A stretch of 64,000 bases of DNA from Paenalcaligenes suwonensis (lineage in GTDB: Bacteria > Pseudomonadota > Gammaproteobacteria > Burkholderiales > Burkholderiaceae_B): contig NZ_JAANPV010000010.1 in NCBI RefSeq assembly GCF_011290505.1, positions 1-64,000 on the forward strand. Reading direction: 5' to 3'. The translations under genes and the position numbers were made by a program. Under the pieces are notes generated by a model. It did not search any database. It saw only the letters and a program-made list of their open reading frames with translations, and was not told the DNA's origin. Below, piece after piece: positions 1 through 10,117 of the stretch (positions are counted from its first letter, which is position 1; each line of letters opens with the position of its first letter).

Positions 1-11
1 CCATTAAGAAG

Positions 12-22
12 CCCCCCCCCCC
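12..22. repeat. Poly(C) tract, 11 bases
   Basis: An uninterrupted run of eleven C lies about 230 bp beyond the stop codon of the porin gene, next to the left edge of the window. Tracts of this length slip readily and are used as phase-variation switches in some Gram-negative bacteria. No gene can be assigned to it here because the left neighbour is outside the window. Confidence 0.9.
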
Positions 23-151
23 ACCACACATCAGCGCAATAACGTCTAGCACGCATGCCGGCACCCACGCTCACTAACACTTAATACACACCATCATCAC
101 AAAGCAGCATACCAATGCCATCGAAAACAAAGTTACGTTTATTCTGAGCAC

Positions 152-181
152 AAAAAAAGCCACTCCGAAGAGTGGCTTTTC
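152..181 (-). terminator. Rho-independent terminator of the porin gene
   Basis: Read on the minus strand this is an 8-bp stem AGCCACTC/GAGTGGCT closed by a TTCG tetraloop and followed by seven T. It lies about 75 bp downstream of the porin stop codon. Confidence 0.9.
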
Positions 182-252
182 CATGCCTAAGCATTTCGCA
201 TCGACCTGACTAAGCAGGCCATCATGATACATGGCTATGCCATGCGGCATGA

Positions 253-1410
253 TTAGAAGCGGTGACGCAGACCTACGATAGCCTGTGTAGCACGTACGTC
301 TTTGAATGCGTAGCCAGTACCGTATGTACCAACTGCGTAAACGTTTGTACGTTTGGACAGGTTGTATGTGTAACCCAAGCTGAACAAGTTTTGAGATTTT
401 TTGTCAGCTTTGTAGCTATCGTACCAGTCGTTGTCGCTAACGCGGGACATTGCCCAGCCAGCCATTACTTTACCAGCAGCGCCAACAGGAGCACTTACAC
501 CAACTGCAAAGTTGTTGGTTTTGTAGTCTTTCTGCTCAGTTGCACCAGCAAAGCCCATGCCCATTACAGTGTTTGTATCACCGTAACCACGTGTAGCCAA
601 TGTACCGTTACGCTCTTGACCCCAAGCAAGGTGCAGTTTTACAACTTCAAAGTCGTAGCTACCAGCCAAGTTCCAAGCCTGGATGGATTTATCCCATGCA
701 GAAGCTTTCAGGTTGTCGTAGGACACAGCAACAGCGATAGGACCGTTAGCATAACGCAAACCAGTTGTTACCAGTTTAGCGTTATCATCTTTAGGGTTAT
801 TGTACTCACCCGTAACTGGATCAATGAAGGCTGGGTTGTTTTTTACATTCCACTGCTGAGCACCCTTAGCATTGAAGGAGTAACCTACAGCGAAATCAAA
901 ACCGTTGAAGTTAGGTGTTGCGTATACAACTGTGTTGTCTGCGCGAACAGTTGCTGCGGAGGTAAATGTTTTACCGATAGCAGCCAATTCCATGGAATCG
1001 CCAAATGGGCTAGCGATGTCACCAATGTAGCGGGAAGCTACGTTTTGTTGACGACCGAATACCAAGGAACCCCAGCTGTCGCCAGCCAGACCCAGAGTTG
1101 CTTCACGACCGAACAGTTTGTTTTCGCCTTGAGCCAAATCACCATTGCTCAGACGGAAACCGCTTTCCAATGTGAAAACAGCACGCAGACCATCGCCCAG
1201 ATCTTCGCTACCGCGCAGACCCCAACGGTTACCGGACTGAACGCCGTCGTAGAAACCTGTGCGAGTTGCTTTAACGTCTGTGTCTTTGTTTTTGAACTGT
1301 GTGTAACCCAAGCCTGTATCAACGATACCGTACAGAGTTACGGAAGTTTCTGCCTGAGCAACGCCAGCGAAACCGGCCATCAAAGCAGCAGCGAGCAGAG
1401 TCTTTTTCAT
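253..1410 (-). CDS. General porin, trimeric 16-strand outer-membrane channel
   Basis: A 385-residue outer-membrane porin of the betaproteobacterial OmpC-like family, forming water-filled channels for small hydrophilic solutes. The start at 1410 was chosen because it gives a textbook signal peptide (MKKTLLAAALMAGFAGVAQA, cleavage before ETSVTLYG) and has GGAG nine bases upstream; a longer frame to 1458 would bury the signal peptide. The mature protein begins with the family pattern SVTLYGIVDTGL, has SGNRWGLRGSEDLG and FGRQ strand motifs, and ends in RHRF, the terminal Phe needed for BAM-dependent assembly. It is monocistronic, with its own terminator. Valine is often encoded by GTA. Solute preference cannot be read from the sequence. 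Confidence 0.96.
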   Translation of the reverse strand: MKKTLLAAALMAGFAGVAQAETSVTLYGIVDTGLGYTQFKNKDTDVKATRTGFYDGVQSGNRWGLRGSEDLGDGLRAVFTLESGFRLSNGDLAQGENKLFGREATLGLAGDSWGSLVFGRQQNVASRYIGDIASPFGDSMELAAIGKTFTSAATVRADNTVVYATPNFNGFDFAVGYSFNAKGAQQWNVKNNPAFIDPVTGEYNNPKDDNAKLVTTGLRYANGPIAVAVSYDNLKASAWDKSIQAWNLAGSYDFEVVKLHLAWGQERNGTLATRGYGDTNTVMGMGFAGATEQKDYKTNNFAVGVSAPVGAAGKVMAGWAMSRVSDNDWYDSYKADKKSQNLFSLGYTYNLSKRTNVYAVGTYGTGYAFKDVRATQAIVGLRHRF

Positions 1411-1856
1411 GTATGAAATCTCCGTGGATTTTTTGAGTAAATCAGAGCAGCCACTCACAACATGTAGGTGCTACTGCTCTTTCTAACTCCGCAATGGGAA
1501 GTTAGAGCTATTGCATCAAAATTCCGTCTCGTTGACTATTGTTTGATGCGATTACCTTGCATAAAGTGGCTTTTCTGTAGCCTATACACGACAAAAACGT
1601 CACTTCCACACAACAAAACAGGGTTTGCCCCAGCCTACCAAGCCCTCTCTTTTAGGCATCAATAAATTTAAGTAAAAATTTAACATCCAAGCATAAGCGA
1701 TTGATTTATAAAGAAGTAACAAATTCAAAACTTACTTCTTACTTTTACCCCAACAGCCCATCCAAGAGCACTCAACCAACCACAACAGGGCGGCGGCGAC
1801 AGCACCACGCCAAAAGCAGGCACAAAAAAACCGGGCTAACCCCGGCTTAAATGTTT
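1411..1856. other. Intergenic region upstream of the porin gene
   Basis: About 445 bp between the porin start codon and the 3' end of a tRNA-Leu gene. It must contain the porin promoter. The part around 1660-1750 is rich in A and T. A 65-codon plus-strand frame at 1468-1665 has no ribosome-binding site and no recognisable product, so I call no gene here. The tRNA terminator occupies the right end. Confidence 0.6.
1824..1847 (-). terminator. Terminator downstream of tRNA-Leu
   Basis: On the minus strand a CCGGG/CCCGG hairpin with a short loop is followed by seven T, ten bases after the tRNA 3' CCA. Confidence 0.8.
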
Positions 1857-1941
1857 TGGTGTCGATGGCGAGACTCGAACTCGCACAGCTTGCGCCACTA
1901 CCCCCTCAAGATAGCGTGTCTACCAATTCCACCACATCGAC
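1857..1941 (-). tRNA. tRNA-Leu, anticodon GAG
   Basis: An 85-nt class II tRNA with acceptor pairing GTCGATG/CATCGAC, a long variable arm, a TTCGAGT T-loop region and encoded 3' CCA. The anticodon loop TTGAGGG, between the stems CTATC and GGTAG, gives anticodon GAG, reading CUC and CUU. It lies upstream of its own terminator, downstream of secG in the same orientation. Confidence 0.95.
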
Positions 1942-2022
1942 TTGTAGAAAGATCGTTATTCTAGCACGATCCCCCACGGGCACAAGTACTTTTGCGCCAT
2001 AAATACATCTATTACCCCACAA

Positions 2023-2054
2023 ACAAAAAGACCGATCACTGATCGGCCTTTTTT
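2023..2054. terminator. Terminator after secG
   Basis: Near-perfect inverted repeat GACCGATCA/TGATCGGCC flanked by an A run on the left and six T on the right, so it can work in both directions. It ends transcription of tpiA-secG on the minus strand. Confidence 0.85.
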
Positions 2055-2073
2055 AGAGAGTAAATACAGGCAA

Positions 2074-2550
2074 TTACTCTGCCGTAGGCTCTTTTGCATC
2101 CTCAGCAGGCACAACCACTGTTGGCTCTACTTTTTCCTCAACTGTAGGCTCAACCGCTTGCGGTACGCTTGCTGCCGGAGCCGGCGTTGCTGGAATTACT
2201 GGTACGCTTACATCAGGCGCAGCTGGCGTAGCAGGCGCTGGAGCAGACATACCTGGAATGATGGACTCAAAGCCCTGCATCACACCAGATTCGATTTCCG
2301 CTTTAGCCGATGGCTTGTAAACCACCCACGCCAAACCCGCTGTAGAAACAAAAAATACGATAGCCGCATATTTAGTTGTGCGCGACAAGAAGTTAGCCGC
2401 ACCAGCAGCGCCAAACACGCTACCAGCAGAACCACTACCAAAGGCAGAACCCATGTCCGCGCCTTTACCTTGTTGCAACAACACCAAACCAATAATAGTC
2501 AGTGAAGACAATACCTGCACTGCCTGCAAGACTGGTTGAATCCATTCCAT
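2074..2550 (-). CDS. secG: Preprotein translocase subunit SecG
   Basis: SecG is the small accessory subunit of the SecYEG channel in the inner membrane and assists SecA-driven export. The 158-residue protein has two membrane spans (about residues 5-22 and 60-78) around the conserved cytoplasmic segment LLQQGKGADMGSAFGSG. After residue 85 it carries a tail rich in Pro, Ala, Val and Glu, longer than in E. coli (110 aa) but common in betaproteobacteria. It starts 16 bp after the end of tpiA and is very likely cotranscribed with it. Confidence 0.96.
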   Translation of the reverse strand: MEWIQPVLQAVQVLSSLTIIGLVLLQQGKGADMGSAFGSGSAGSVFGAAGAANFLSRTTKYAAIVFFVSTAGLAWVVYKPSAKAEIESGVMQGFESIIPGMSAPAPATPAAPDVSVPVIPATPAPAASVPQAVEPTVEEKVEPTVVVPAEDAKEPTAE

Positions 2551-2566
2551 GTGATCACTCCGTGGC

Positions 2567-3310
2567 TTATATCGCCGCTATCGCTAAAAATTCTTCGGCC
2601 TTAAGTGCCGCACCACCCACCAATGCCCCATCTATATCCGGCATGGCAAACAAACTCTTTGCATTCGCTGCATTCACGCTACCACCGTATAGTACGCGTA
2701 CTTCGGCCGCACCGCTTTGCTTCAAACACTCTCGTATAAATGCATGTACTGCTTGCGCCTGCTCAGGCGTTGCACTTTTACCAGTACCTATAGCCCAAAC
2801 CGGCTCGTAAGCCACAACAACCTGCTTCACCACATCTGCGCCCAAATCCAATAAGGGTCGCAACTGTCGCAAAACCACGTCATGCGCCTCACCCGCTTCG
2901 TGCTCGGCATCGCTTTCGCCCACACAGAATACGGGAGTGATACCACAAGCCAACGCACGCACAGCCTTATCAGCCACCAATTGATCTGACTCAGCATGAC
3001 GCTGCCTGCGCTCAGAGTGCCCTACCAGCACCCACTTACAGGCGAAATCTTGCAGCATCGCTGCAGAAACCTCGCCAGTGTACGCACCTTGAGGCTGATC
3101 ACTAACATCTTGAGCACCCCAAGACACTAATGAACCAGCAAGCACTTCCTGAGTTTGAGCCAAATAGGGAAATGGTACACAAACAGCCAGCTCACAGGCT
3201 TTGCTGCTTTTGTAATGCGCCAACGCCTGCAGCAAAACCATGCTGCCGCCTAATGACGCATTCATTTTCCAGTTACCAATAATAAGAGGAGAGCGAGTTG
3301 TACTTGTCAT
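2567..3310 (-). CDS. tpiA: Triosephosphate isomerase
   Basis: Interconverts dihydroxyacetone phosphate and glyceraldehyde 3-phosphate in the cytoplasm (glycolysis and gluconeogenesis). The 247-residue length is normal. Visible active-site elements are NWKMN with the catalytic Lys, GHSERR with the electrophilic His, AYEPVWAIGTG with the catalytic Glu, and the phosphate-binding GGSVNAAN. It lies directly upstream of secG in the same orientation, an order found widely in proteobacteria. Confidence 0.98.
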   Translation of the reverse strand: MTSTTRSPLIIGNWKMNASLGGSMVLLQALAHYKSSKACELAVCVPFPYLAQTQEVLAGSLVSWGAQDVSDQPQGAYTGEVSAAMLQDFACKWVLVGHSERRQRHAESDQLVADKAVRALACGITPVFCVGESDAEHEAGEAHDVVLRQLRPLLDLGADVVKQVVVAYEPVWAIGTGKSATPEQAQAVHAFIRECLKQSGAAEVRVLYGGSVNAANAKSLFAMPDIDGALVGGAALKAEEFLAIAAI

Positions 3311-3446
3311 TGACCCCTAATACCTGAAGGCCCAAAGGCCATCACAAATAAAACAACCGATAATTGTAGCGTGTTGGCTGGATTTACGCTTCATAATTGT
3401 GCGCTTTTCGCACCCTCAGAGCAATTCACAGCCAGCAAACACCACT

Positions 3447-4421
3447 TTAGGCACGTAGAATGATTTTTCCCACCTGCTCGCCCGCATCCATCATGGCATG
3501 CGCCTGAGCCGCATCCGCCATATCAAAAATGGCATGCAGCTTAACTTGTACAGCCCCGCTTTCTAGTAATGGCCAGACATTCTCGCGCACCTGAGCAGCC
3601 AATGCCGCTTTAAAGGCCTTATCGCGCGCACGCAACGTAGAACCCGTAAGCGTTAATCGGCGCAACATCATTTGCGCAAAGTTCACTTCACCCTTAGGCG
3701 CCCCTTGCAACGCGATCACGACGATGCGACCATCATCCGCCAAGCAACGTATATCCCTATTAATATAGTCGCCCGCCACCATATCCAAAATAACATCTAC
3801 GCCGCGACCACCCGTGGCTTCACGCACCACATCCTCAAAAATCTGAGTTTTGTAATTAATGCCCGTAGCACCCAACGCATTAATAATAGCGACACGCTCA
3901 TCACTACCTGCCGTTGCAAACACTTGATGCCCTCTCGCCACAGCTAACTGTATGGCCATAGTCCCTATACCGCTCGCACCACCATGCACCAACAATGATT
4001 CGCCTTTTGCTAACGCACCACGATTAAAGATATTGCTCCAGACCGTAAAAGCAGTTTCAGGAATACCCGCCGCATGAACAGGATCCATACCTGCCGGAAT
4101 AGGCAAGCAATGCTCGGCATCCACCACGCAATATTGCGCATAGCCACCACCCGACAATAAGGCACACACCTTATCGCCCATAGCATAAGCACTAGCAGAA
4201 ACGTCACCCCCCACAATCTCACCGGACACCTCTAATCCCGGAATATCCGAAGCCCCCGGTGGCGCTGGGTACATACCCTTTCTCTGCATGACGTCTGGCC
4301 TATTGACACCCGCCGCAATGACACGCAGCAACAGTTGCCCAGCAGCCGGCTCAGGCATAGGCCTATCCACCCAATTCAACACATCGGGGCCACCCGGTTG
4401 GGAGATTTCTATAGCTTTCAT
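3447..4421 (-). CDS. NAD(P)H quinone oxidoreductase, zinc-free MDR family (PIG3-like)
   Basis: A 324-residue medium-chain reductase of the quinone oxidoreductase/PIG3 group, expected to reduce quinones or related carbonyls with NADPH. The N-terminal GroES-like fold contains GVNRPDVMQRKG and PGLEVSGEIV; the Rossmann half has VHGGASGIGTMAIQLA, the family's nucleotide-binding glycine pattern. The zinc-binding Cys cluster of alcohol dehydrogenases is absent. It lies between tpiA and a tRNA pair with about 135 bp upstream of tpiA, so it probably has its own promoter. The physiological substrate is not known from sequence. Confidence 0.92.
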   Translation of the reverse strand: MKAIEISQPGGPDVLNWVDRPMPEPAAGQLLLRVIAAGVNRPDVMQRKGMYPAPPGASDIPGLEVSGEIVGGDVSASAYAMGDKVCALLSGGGYAQYCVVDAEHCLPIPAGMDPVHAAGIPETAFTVWSNIFNRGALAKGESLLVHGGASGIGTMAIQLAVARGHQVFATAGSDERVAIINALGATGINYKTQIFEDVVREATGGRGVDVILDMVAGDYINRDIRCLADDGRIVVIALQGAPKGEVNFAQMMLRRLTLTGSTLRARDKAFKAALAAQVRENVWPLLESGAVQVKLHAIFDMADAAQAHAMMDAGEQVGKIILRA

Positions 4422-4514
4422 GGTATTTACTATCCTTGCACATAGCTCTACAGAGAGATCTATTATGACCCGAACTGAATCAAAAGGATAATGAGGAACT
4501 TACGAGAAGAGAGT

Positions 4515-4601
4515 TGGTGCATCCACCCGGAATCGAACCGGGACGATCGTTTGATCGAGAGATTTTAAGTCTCTTGCGTCTACCTATTCCGCCATGGATG
4601 C
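4515..4601 (-). tRNA. tRNA-Leu, anticodon TAA
   Basis: An 87-nt class II tRNA with acceptor GCATCCA/TGGATGC, discriminator A and encoded CCA. The anticodon stem AGAGA/TCTCT encloses loop CTTAAAA, giving anticodon TAA (reads UUA and UUG). It is the downstream member of a tRNA-Ser/tRNA-Leu pair on the minus strand, 14 bp apart. Confidence 0.96.
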
Positions 4602-4615
4602 CACACAAACTTTTT

Positions 4616-4705
4616 TGGCGGAAGCGGTGAGATTCGAACTCACGGATGAGTTACCCCATCGCTGGTTTTCAAGACCAGTCCATTCAACCGCTCTGGCACG
4701 CTTCC
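4616..4705 (-). tRNA. tRNA-Ser, anticodon TGA
   Basis: A 90-nt class II tRNA with acceptor GGAAGCG/CGCTTCC, discriminator G, encoded CCA and a long variable arm. The anticodon loop CTTGAAA between CTGGT and ACCAG gives TGA (reads UCA and UCG). It is transcribed together with the following tRNA-Leu(TAA). Confidence 0.96.
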
Positions 4706-4853
4706 AAGTTTGAGTTTGCTGATGTTTCTGCACCAATAGGTTGGCCCATACAGCAAAGAAGAAAACTATACCGTAAATTTATCTTTTTGTATACGACCAA
4801 AGCGGGAAAAGCCACTTAAGACGAACAACAGAACCGCTGTTTTTACTTTTACA

Positions 4854-4896
4854 TAAAAAACCCGGGTCAGCACAATAGCCAGGCCCGGGTTTTTTA
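4854..4896. terminator. Bidirectional terminator after pnp
   Basis: Stem ACCCGGG/CCCGGGT flanked by six A on the left and six T on the right, with a 16-base loop. It ends the rpsO-pnp transcript on the minus strand. Confidence 0.85.
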
Positions 4897-4933
4897 GGCA
4901 TTACATCAAGCGTAATGCAACATCTGCGTAGCG

Positions 4934-7093
4934 TTATTCAGCAGCAGTATCTACCTCAGGAGCTACCGGCGCAGCTTCGCCACCCTGAGCTTCAATACCA
5001 CCTAGCGCTTTAATAGACAGACGCAGACGGCCTTTATCATCCGCTTCGATGACTTTGAACTTCACGATTTGACCAACTTTCAACACGTCGTTAACGTTGG
5101 CAATACGGTAGTTCGCAATCTCGGAGATATGCAGCAAACCATCTTTACCTGGCAACACCTGAACAATGGCACCGAAGTCCAAAATACGCAGCACAGGGCC
5201 TTCGTATTCTTGACCCACTTCCACTTCGGCCGTAATTTCTTTAATACGACGCTCAGCTTCTTGGGCTTTTTCCAAGTCAGCGCTAGAAATGGTGATAGTA
5301 CCGTCGTCACCGATATCAATTTGCGTACCAGTTTCTTCAGTCAGTGTGCGGATCGTAGCACCGCCTTTACCGATTACATCACGAATTTTTTCTGGGTTGA
5401 TTTTTACAGTCAACATACGAGGAGCAAAAGCGGACAATTCTGTACGCGCACCTTCCAAGGATGTTTTCATCAGACCCAAAATGTGCAGTCGGCCTTCGCG
5501 AGCTTGGGCCAACGCCACATTCATGATCTCAGTAGTGATACCTTGAATCTTGATATCCATCTGCAACGCAGTAATACCATGCTCTGTACCAGCCACTTTA
5601 AAGTCCATGTCACCCAGGTGATCCTCATCACCCAGAATGTCGGTCAACACAGCAAACTTGCCACCGTCTTTGATCAGACCCATTGCCACACCAGCAACGT
5701 GATCTGTCATTGGCACACCAGCATCCATCATTGCCAATGAACCACCACATACGGTTGCCATGGAGGACGAACCATTGGACTCTGTCACTTCAGACACAAT
5801 ACGCAAGGAGTATTGGAATTCATCGGCAGGAGGGATCATGTGAGCCAACGCGCGTTTAGCCAAACGACCGTGACCGATTTCACGACGCTTAGGCGCACCG
5901 AATCGACCGGTTTCACCTGTAGCGAACGGAGGGAAGTTGTAGTGCAACATGAATCGATCACGGTATTCACCCATGATTGAGTCAATGATCTGCTCGTCTT
6001 GACGTGTCCCCAATGTAGCCACTACCAATGCCTGCGTCTCGCCACGTGTAAACAACACGCTACCGTGAGCACGCGGCAATACACCAGTACGGATAGAAAT
6101 AGGACGCACTGTACGTGTATCGCGACCATCAATACGTGGCTCGCCATTCAGAATCTGGCTACGAACAATCTGGCTCTCGAAATCAAACAGAATGTTTTCA
6201 ACACCCACAGAATCAGGAGCAGCTTCGCCTTTTTCTTCCGCGGAAGCAGCCAAGGAATCTTTCACAGATTGACTGATCTCTTTCAAACGCAATGTACGCG
6301 CTTGCTTTTCACGGATTTGGTAGGCTTCTTTCAACTGATCAAAAGCAACAGCACGCACAGCACTGATCAACGCTTCGTTAGCTGGCTCTGGCTGCCAATC
6401 CCATTCGGGTTTGCCGGCCTCTTCAACCAACTCATGAATAGCATTGATCACGTTTTGCATTTGCTCGTGACCAAAGGCAATCGCGCCCAACATTACTTCT
6501 TCAGACAATTGCTGAGCATCAGACTCAACCATCAACACAGCGGCCTCTGTACCCGCTACAACCAAGTCCAACTTGGATTGCTCGGTTTGAGCTGTAGTTG
6601 GGTTCAGTACGTACTGACCATCTACATAACCCACACGCGCTGCACCAGCAGGGCCATTGAATGGGATACCAGAAATAGCCAACGCAGCTGATGCACCAAT
6701 CAACGCAGGGATAACAGGGTCAATCTCAGGATTAACCGACAGCGCGTGAATGATGATTTGAACTTCGTTGTAAAAACCCTCTGGGAACAACGGACGCAAA
6801 GGACGGTCGATCAGGCGTGATGTCAATGTCTCACGCTCTGAAGGCTTGCCTTCACGTTTAAAGAAACCACCTGGAATACGTCCAGCAGCGTAGGTTTTCT
6901 CTACGTAATCAACGGTCAAAGGAAAGAAATCCTGACCAGCTTTAGCTTTTTTAGCACCAACAACGGTTGCCAAAATAACGGTATCCTCAACAGAAACAAG
7001 CACGGCACCTGATGCCTGCCGCGCAATTTCACCCGTTTCCAGCACAACTTCATGTGCGCCGTACTGGAATTTTTTTGTGACTTTATTGAACAT
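4934..7093 (-). CDS. pnp: Polyribonucleotide nucleotidyltransferase (PNPase)
   Basis: The 719-residue phosphorolytic 3'-5' exoribonuclease of RNA turnover and the degradosome. Domains in order are RNase PH-1 (start to about 220), the helical linker (about 240-320), RNase PH-2 (about 325-550, with the phosphate- and metal-site segments [11 protein letters not shown] and [11 protein letters not shown]), a KH domain containing [20 protein letters not shown] (about 560-620) and an S1 domain (about 625-695). Length and domain order are normal. It follows rpsO, separated by a long structured spacer. PNPase autoregulation through this spacer, with RNase III, is known in E. coli; it is inferred here from the hairpins. 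Confidence 0.98.
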   Translation of the reverse strand: MFNKVTKKFQYGAHEVVLETGEIARQASGAVLVSVEDTVILATVVGAKKAKAGQDFFPLTVDYVEKTYAAGRIPGGFFKREGKPSERETLTSRLIDRPLRPLFPEGFYNEVQIIIHALSVNPEIDPVIPALIGASAALAISGIPFNGPAGAARVGYVDGQYVLNPTTAQTEQSKLDLVVAGTEAAVLMVESDAQQLSEEVMLGAIAFGHEQMQNVINAIHELVEEAGKPEWDWQPEPANEALISAVRAVAFDQLKEAYQIREKQARTLRLKEISQSVKDSLAASAEEKGEAAPDSVGVENILFDFESQIVRSQILNGEPRIDGRDTRTVRPISIRTGVLPRAHGSVLFTRGETQALVVATLGTRQDEQIIDSIMGEYRDRFMLHYNFPPFATGETGRFGAPKRREIGHGRLAKRALAHMIPPADEFQYSLRIVSEVTESNGSSSMATVCGGSLAMMDAGVPMTDHVAGVAMGLIKDGGKFAVLTDILGDEDHLGDMDFKVAGTEHGITALQMDIKIQGITTEIMNVALAQAREGRLHILGLMKTSLEGARTELSAFAPRMLTVKINPEKIRDVIGKGGATIRTLTEETGTQIDIGDDGTITISSADLEKAQEAERRIKEITAEVEVGQEYEGPVLRILDFGAIVQVLPGKDGLLHISEIANYRIANVNDVLKVGQIVKFKVIEADDKGRLRLSIKALGGIEAQGGEAAPVAPEVDTAAE

Positions 7094-7112
7094 TCACTAC
7101 GTTCCTTACAAT

Positions 7113-7184
7113 AAAAAACCGTGCGTACCGCAAGAGGTTTCTTGCAGCAAGCACGGTTATTTCGTGCGGGGCATGCCCCGTCAT
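7113..7184 (-). promoter_or_regulatory. rpsO-pnp intercistronic hairpins
   Basis: On the minus strand the rpsO stop codon is followed by a GGGGCATGCCCC hairpin. After it comes a long interrupted stem (CCGTGC/GCACGG outside, GCAAGA/TCTTGC inside) ending in six T. This has the form of a leaky terminator combined with an RNase III-type processing stem ahead of pnp, as known for the E. coli rpsO-pnp spacer. Confidence 0.7.
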
Positions 7185-7185
7185 A

Positions 7186-7452
7186 TTACTTACGCAGACC
7201 GAGTCTTTCGATCAACGCACGGTAAGCGTCAGGCTTACGATCTTTCAAGTAATCCAACAGTTTACGGCGACGGCTAACCATACGCAGCAGACCACGACGT
7301 GAGTGGTGATCTTTAACGTGGGTTTTGAAGTGCTCTGTCAAATGAGCAATACGAGCCGAAAGCAGTGCTACTTGCACTTCTGGAGAACCAGTATCACCGG
7401 CTTTACGTTGGTATTCCGAAACGATTTCGGTTTTTTTAACTACTACTGTCAT
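7186..7452 (-). CDS. rpsO: 30S ribosomal protein S15
   Basis: An 88-residue primary rRNA-binding protein of the small subunit platform. The sequence has the family signature: [36 protein letters not shown] and the basic [10 protein letters not shown] segment. Normal length. First gene of the rpsO-pnp pair; ATG at 7452 with an AGGATAATGTT-type leader. Confidence 0.98.
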   Translation of the reverse strand: MTVVVKKTEIVSEYQRKAGDTGSPEVQVALLSARIAHLTEHFKTHVKDHHSRRGLLRMVSRRRKLLDYLKDRKPDAYRALIERLGLRK

Positions 7453-7626
7453 AACATTATCCTCAAATAACTTGCGATAGAACCGAGGAGCCCTATCGTG
7501 TCATCAGCAAAAACACTTTGCTTACGCAAAACAATCTGGAATTATATAGCAAAACCCCTAAACGCGTAAGTTCGTTTAGCGCAGCAGCCAATTAATTCGC
7601 TGCAACCACCACAGGAAGTACTAAAA

Positions 7627-8136
7627 ATGCCACGCTTTACCGCCCTCCCCTGCATGACGCTTTTAGCTCTGCTCGCTGCAGGCTGCACCAGCCTAAGCAA
7701 TGTACCTCCCGGCACCCCCTTACAGACCGCCATCAACGAATACGGCACCCCCACACAACGTTGCTCAAACACTCAACCCCAGCTTGTTAACTGGTCTATG
7801 CAACCTATGGGGTACTACGCCTGGACGGCTGAAGTTGATCAACAAGAAGTCATCGTATCTATACAGCAAATGCTATCAGACGAAGGCTTTAAGCGACTGG
7901 ATCAACAGTCATGGGAGGCCCCCATGATTGCCTGCTGGTATGGCCCACCAGCCGTTGAAGAAATAGCGTTATGGAAAGGCAAGCCTTATCACACCTGGTC
8001 CTACCGATACAAACAAGGCGGTGCGTTTAACTCGCTAATGTACCTGTACTTTAATGACGAAGGCCAGTTGGTTCATCACCATCCTGGCCCTGACCCCCGT
8101 GACATTAACGACGGCATATTTCGCGGTATGGATTAA
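7627..8136 (+). CDS. Small predicted lipoprotein of unknown function
   Basis: A 169-residue protein that I do not recognise by name. It has a lipoprotein signal peptide: a charged start, a hydrophobic core and the lipobox LAAGC, with the lipidated Cys at residue 20. GGAAG lies nine bases before ATG. The mature part is globular, with many Tyr and Trp and patterns such as GTPLQTAINEYGTPTQ and MACWYGPP-like segments, and a His-rich LVHHHPGPDP near the end. Residue 21 is Thr rather than Asp, which favours sorting to the outer membrane. It converges on pssA, and the two stop codons overlap. Confidence 0.85.
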   Translation: MPRFTALPCMTLLALLAAGCTSLSNVPPGTPLQTAINEYGTPTQRCSNTQPQLVNWSMQPMGYYAWTAEVDQQEVIVSIQQMLSDEGFKRLDQQSWEAPMIACWYGPPAVEEIALWKGKPYHTWSYRYKQGGAFNSLMYLYFNDEGQLVHHHPGPDPRDINDGIFRGMD

Positions 8137-8897
8137 ATGTCTTCTCGGCGCTGCTCAATCAACCTACGTGCTCGATGCCAGCGCCATGCCATCACCACCC
8201 AACCCGACAAACCGTACAGCACAAACAAACCAAACAGCACCACCGGTGGATCAGACGACACAAACACAAACAACAGCACCAGCAACAGCATCCCCCAAAA
8301 CGGGACACTTTTACCTAACGCAAATGACTTACCGCTATAAAAAGGCGCATTAGAGACCATTGCCACACCCGCATAAATGGTCAACGCAAAGGCACTCCAT
8401 TGCAGCATCGATGTAGAAATCGGTAATTTATTATCCACCGACAACCACACAAAGCCCGCAATTAACGCGGCAGCAGCAGGACTGGGCAACCCTTGAAAGA
8501 AGCGTTTATCTACAACGGCGATATTGGTATTAAAGCGCGCCAGACGTAAGGCTGCACCCGCAACAAACACAAAGGCGGCCAACCAACCCCATCGCCCCAA
8601 GTCTTGCAGAGCCCACACATACATCACTAACGCAGGCGCCACACCAAAAGAAGTTAAGTCTGCCATGGAGTCGTATTGCTCCCCAAAGGCGGACTGAGTA
8701 TTAGTCAGGCGCGCGACTCGCCCATCCATACCATCAAACACCATCGCCAAGAAGATGGCTATAGCAGCCACCTCGAACCGCCCATTCATGGCCTGCACGA
8801 CGGCATAAAAACCAGCAAACAAGTTCGCGGTAGTAAACGCGTTAGGTAAAAGGTAAATACTGCGACGACGTAATTCGTCTGTATTGCGACCGGGCAT
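8133..8897 (-). CDS. pssA: CDP-diacylglycerol--serine O-phosphatidyltransferase
   Basis: Inner-membrane enzyme that makes phosphatidylserine, the precursor of phosphatidylethanolamine. This 254-residue protein is the integral-membrane type II form, with the CDP-alcohol phosphotransferase motif D-G-x2-G/A-R-x8-G-x3-D-x3-D visible from DGMDGRVAR to QYDSMAD (about residues 55-80). About six to eight hydrophobic spans follow. It lies downstream of ilvC in the same orientation, as in Bordetella and relatives. A terminator separates it from ilvC, so it probably has its own promoter in the 90-bp gap. Confidence 0.95.
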   Translation of the reverse strand: MPGRNTDELRRRSIYLLPNAFTTANLFAGFYAVVQAMNGRFEVAAIAIFLAMVFDGMDGRVARLTNTQSAFGEQYDSMADLTSFGVAPALVMYVWALQDLGRWGWLAAFVFVAGAALRLARFNTNIAVVDKRFFQGLPSPAAAALIAGFVWLSVDNKLPISTSMLQWSAFALTIYAGVAMVSNAPFYSGKSFALGKSVPFWGMLLLVLLFVFVSSDPPVVLFGLFVLYGLSGWVVMAWRWHRARRLIEQRREDI

Positions 8898-8990
8898 AAT
8901 TCAAGCTGAAGGTAAAAAAACCAAAGAAACCGCTTAAAAGCAGCTGGGTAAGAATGAGATATTAGCAGCTTATGGCCAATTACAAAAAAC

Positions 8991-9027
8991 AAAAAGGCTG
9001 GCACAGGGAGATCCCTAGGCCAGCCTT
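8991..9027 (-). terminator. Terminator after ilvC
   Basis: On the minus strand AAGGCTGGC/GCCAGCCTT with an inner AGGG/CCCT stem is followed by TTTTTGTTTTT, a strong intrinsic terminator for the ilvIHC operon. Confidence 0.88.
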
Positions 9028-9050
9028 ATGGCGTTAGTTACGCCACATGC

Positions 9051-10103
<1,053 letters not shown>

Positions 10104-10117
10104 TTAATTTAATAAAG

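Noticed and set aside
262-1416. A 384-codon open frame on the plus strand, exactly antisense to the porin gene
   Set aside because: It has no ribosome site, a nonsense-like composition rich in Thr, Cys and Val, and mirrors the porin codon pattern (GTA, ACC and similar codons read backwards). The porin on the other strand has signal peptide, family motifs and terminal Phe.
5069-6691. Long plus-strand frames opposite pnp
   Set aside because: They lie wholly inside pnp, have His/Thr/Asn-rich composition with no family features, and no start signals.
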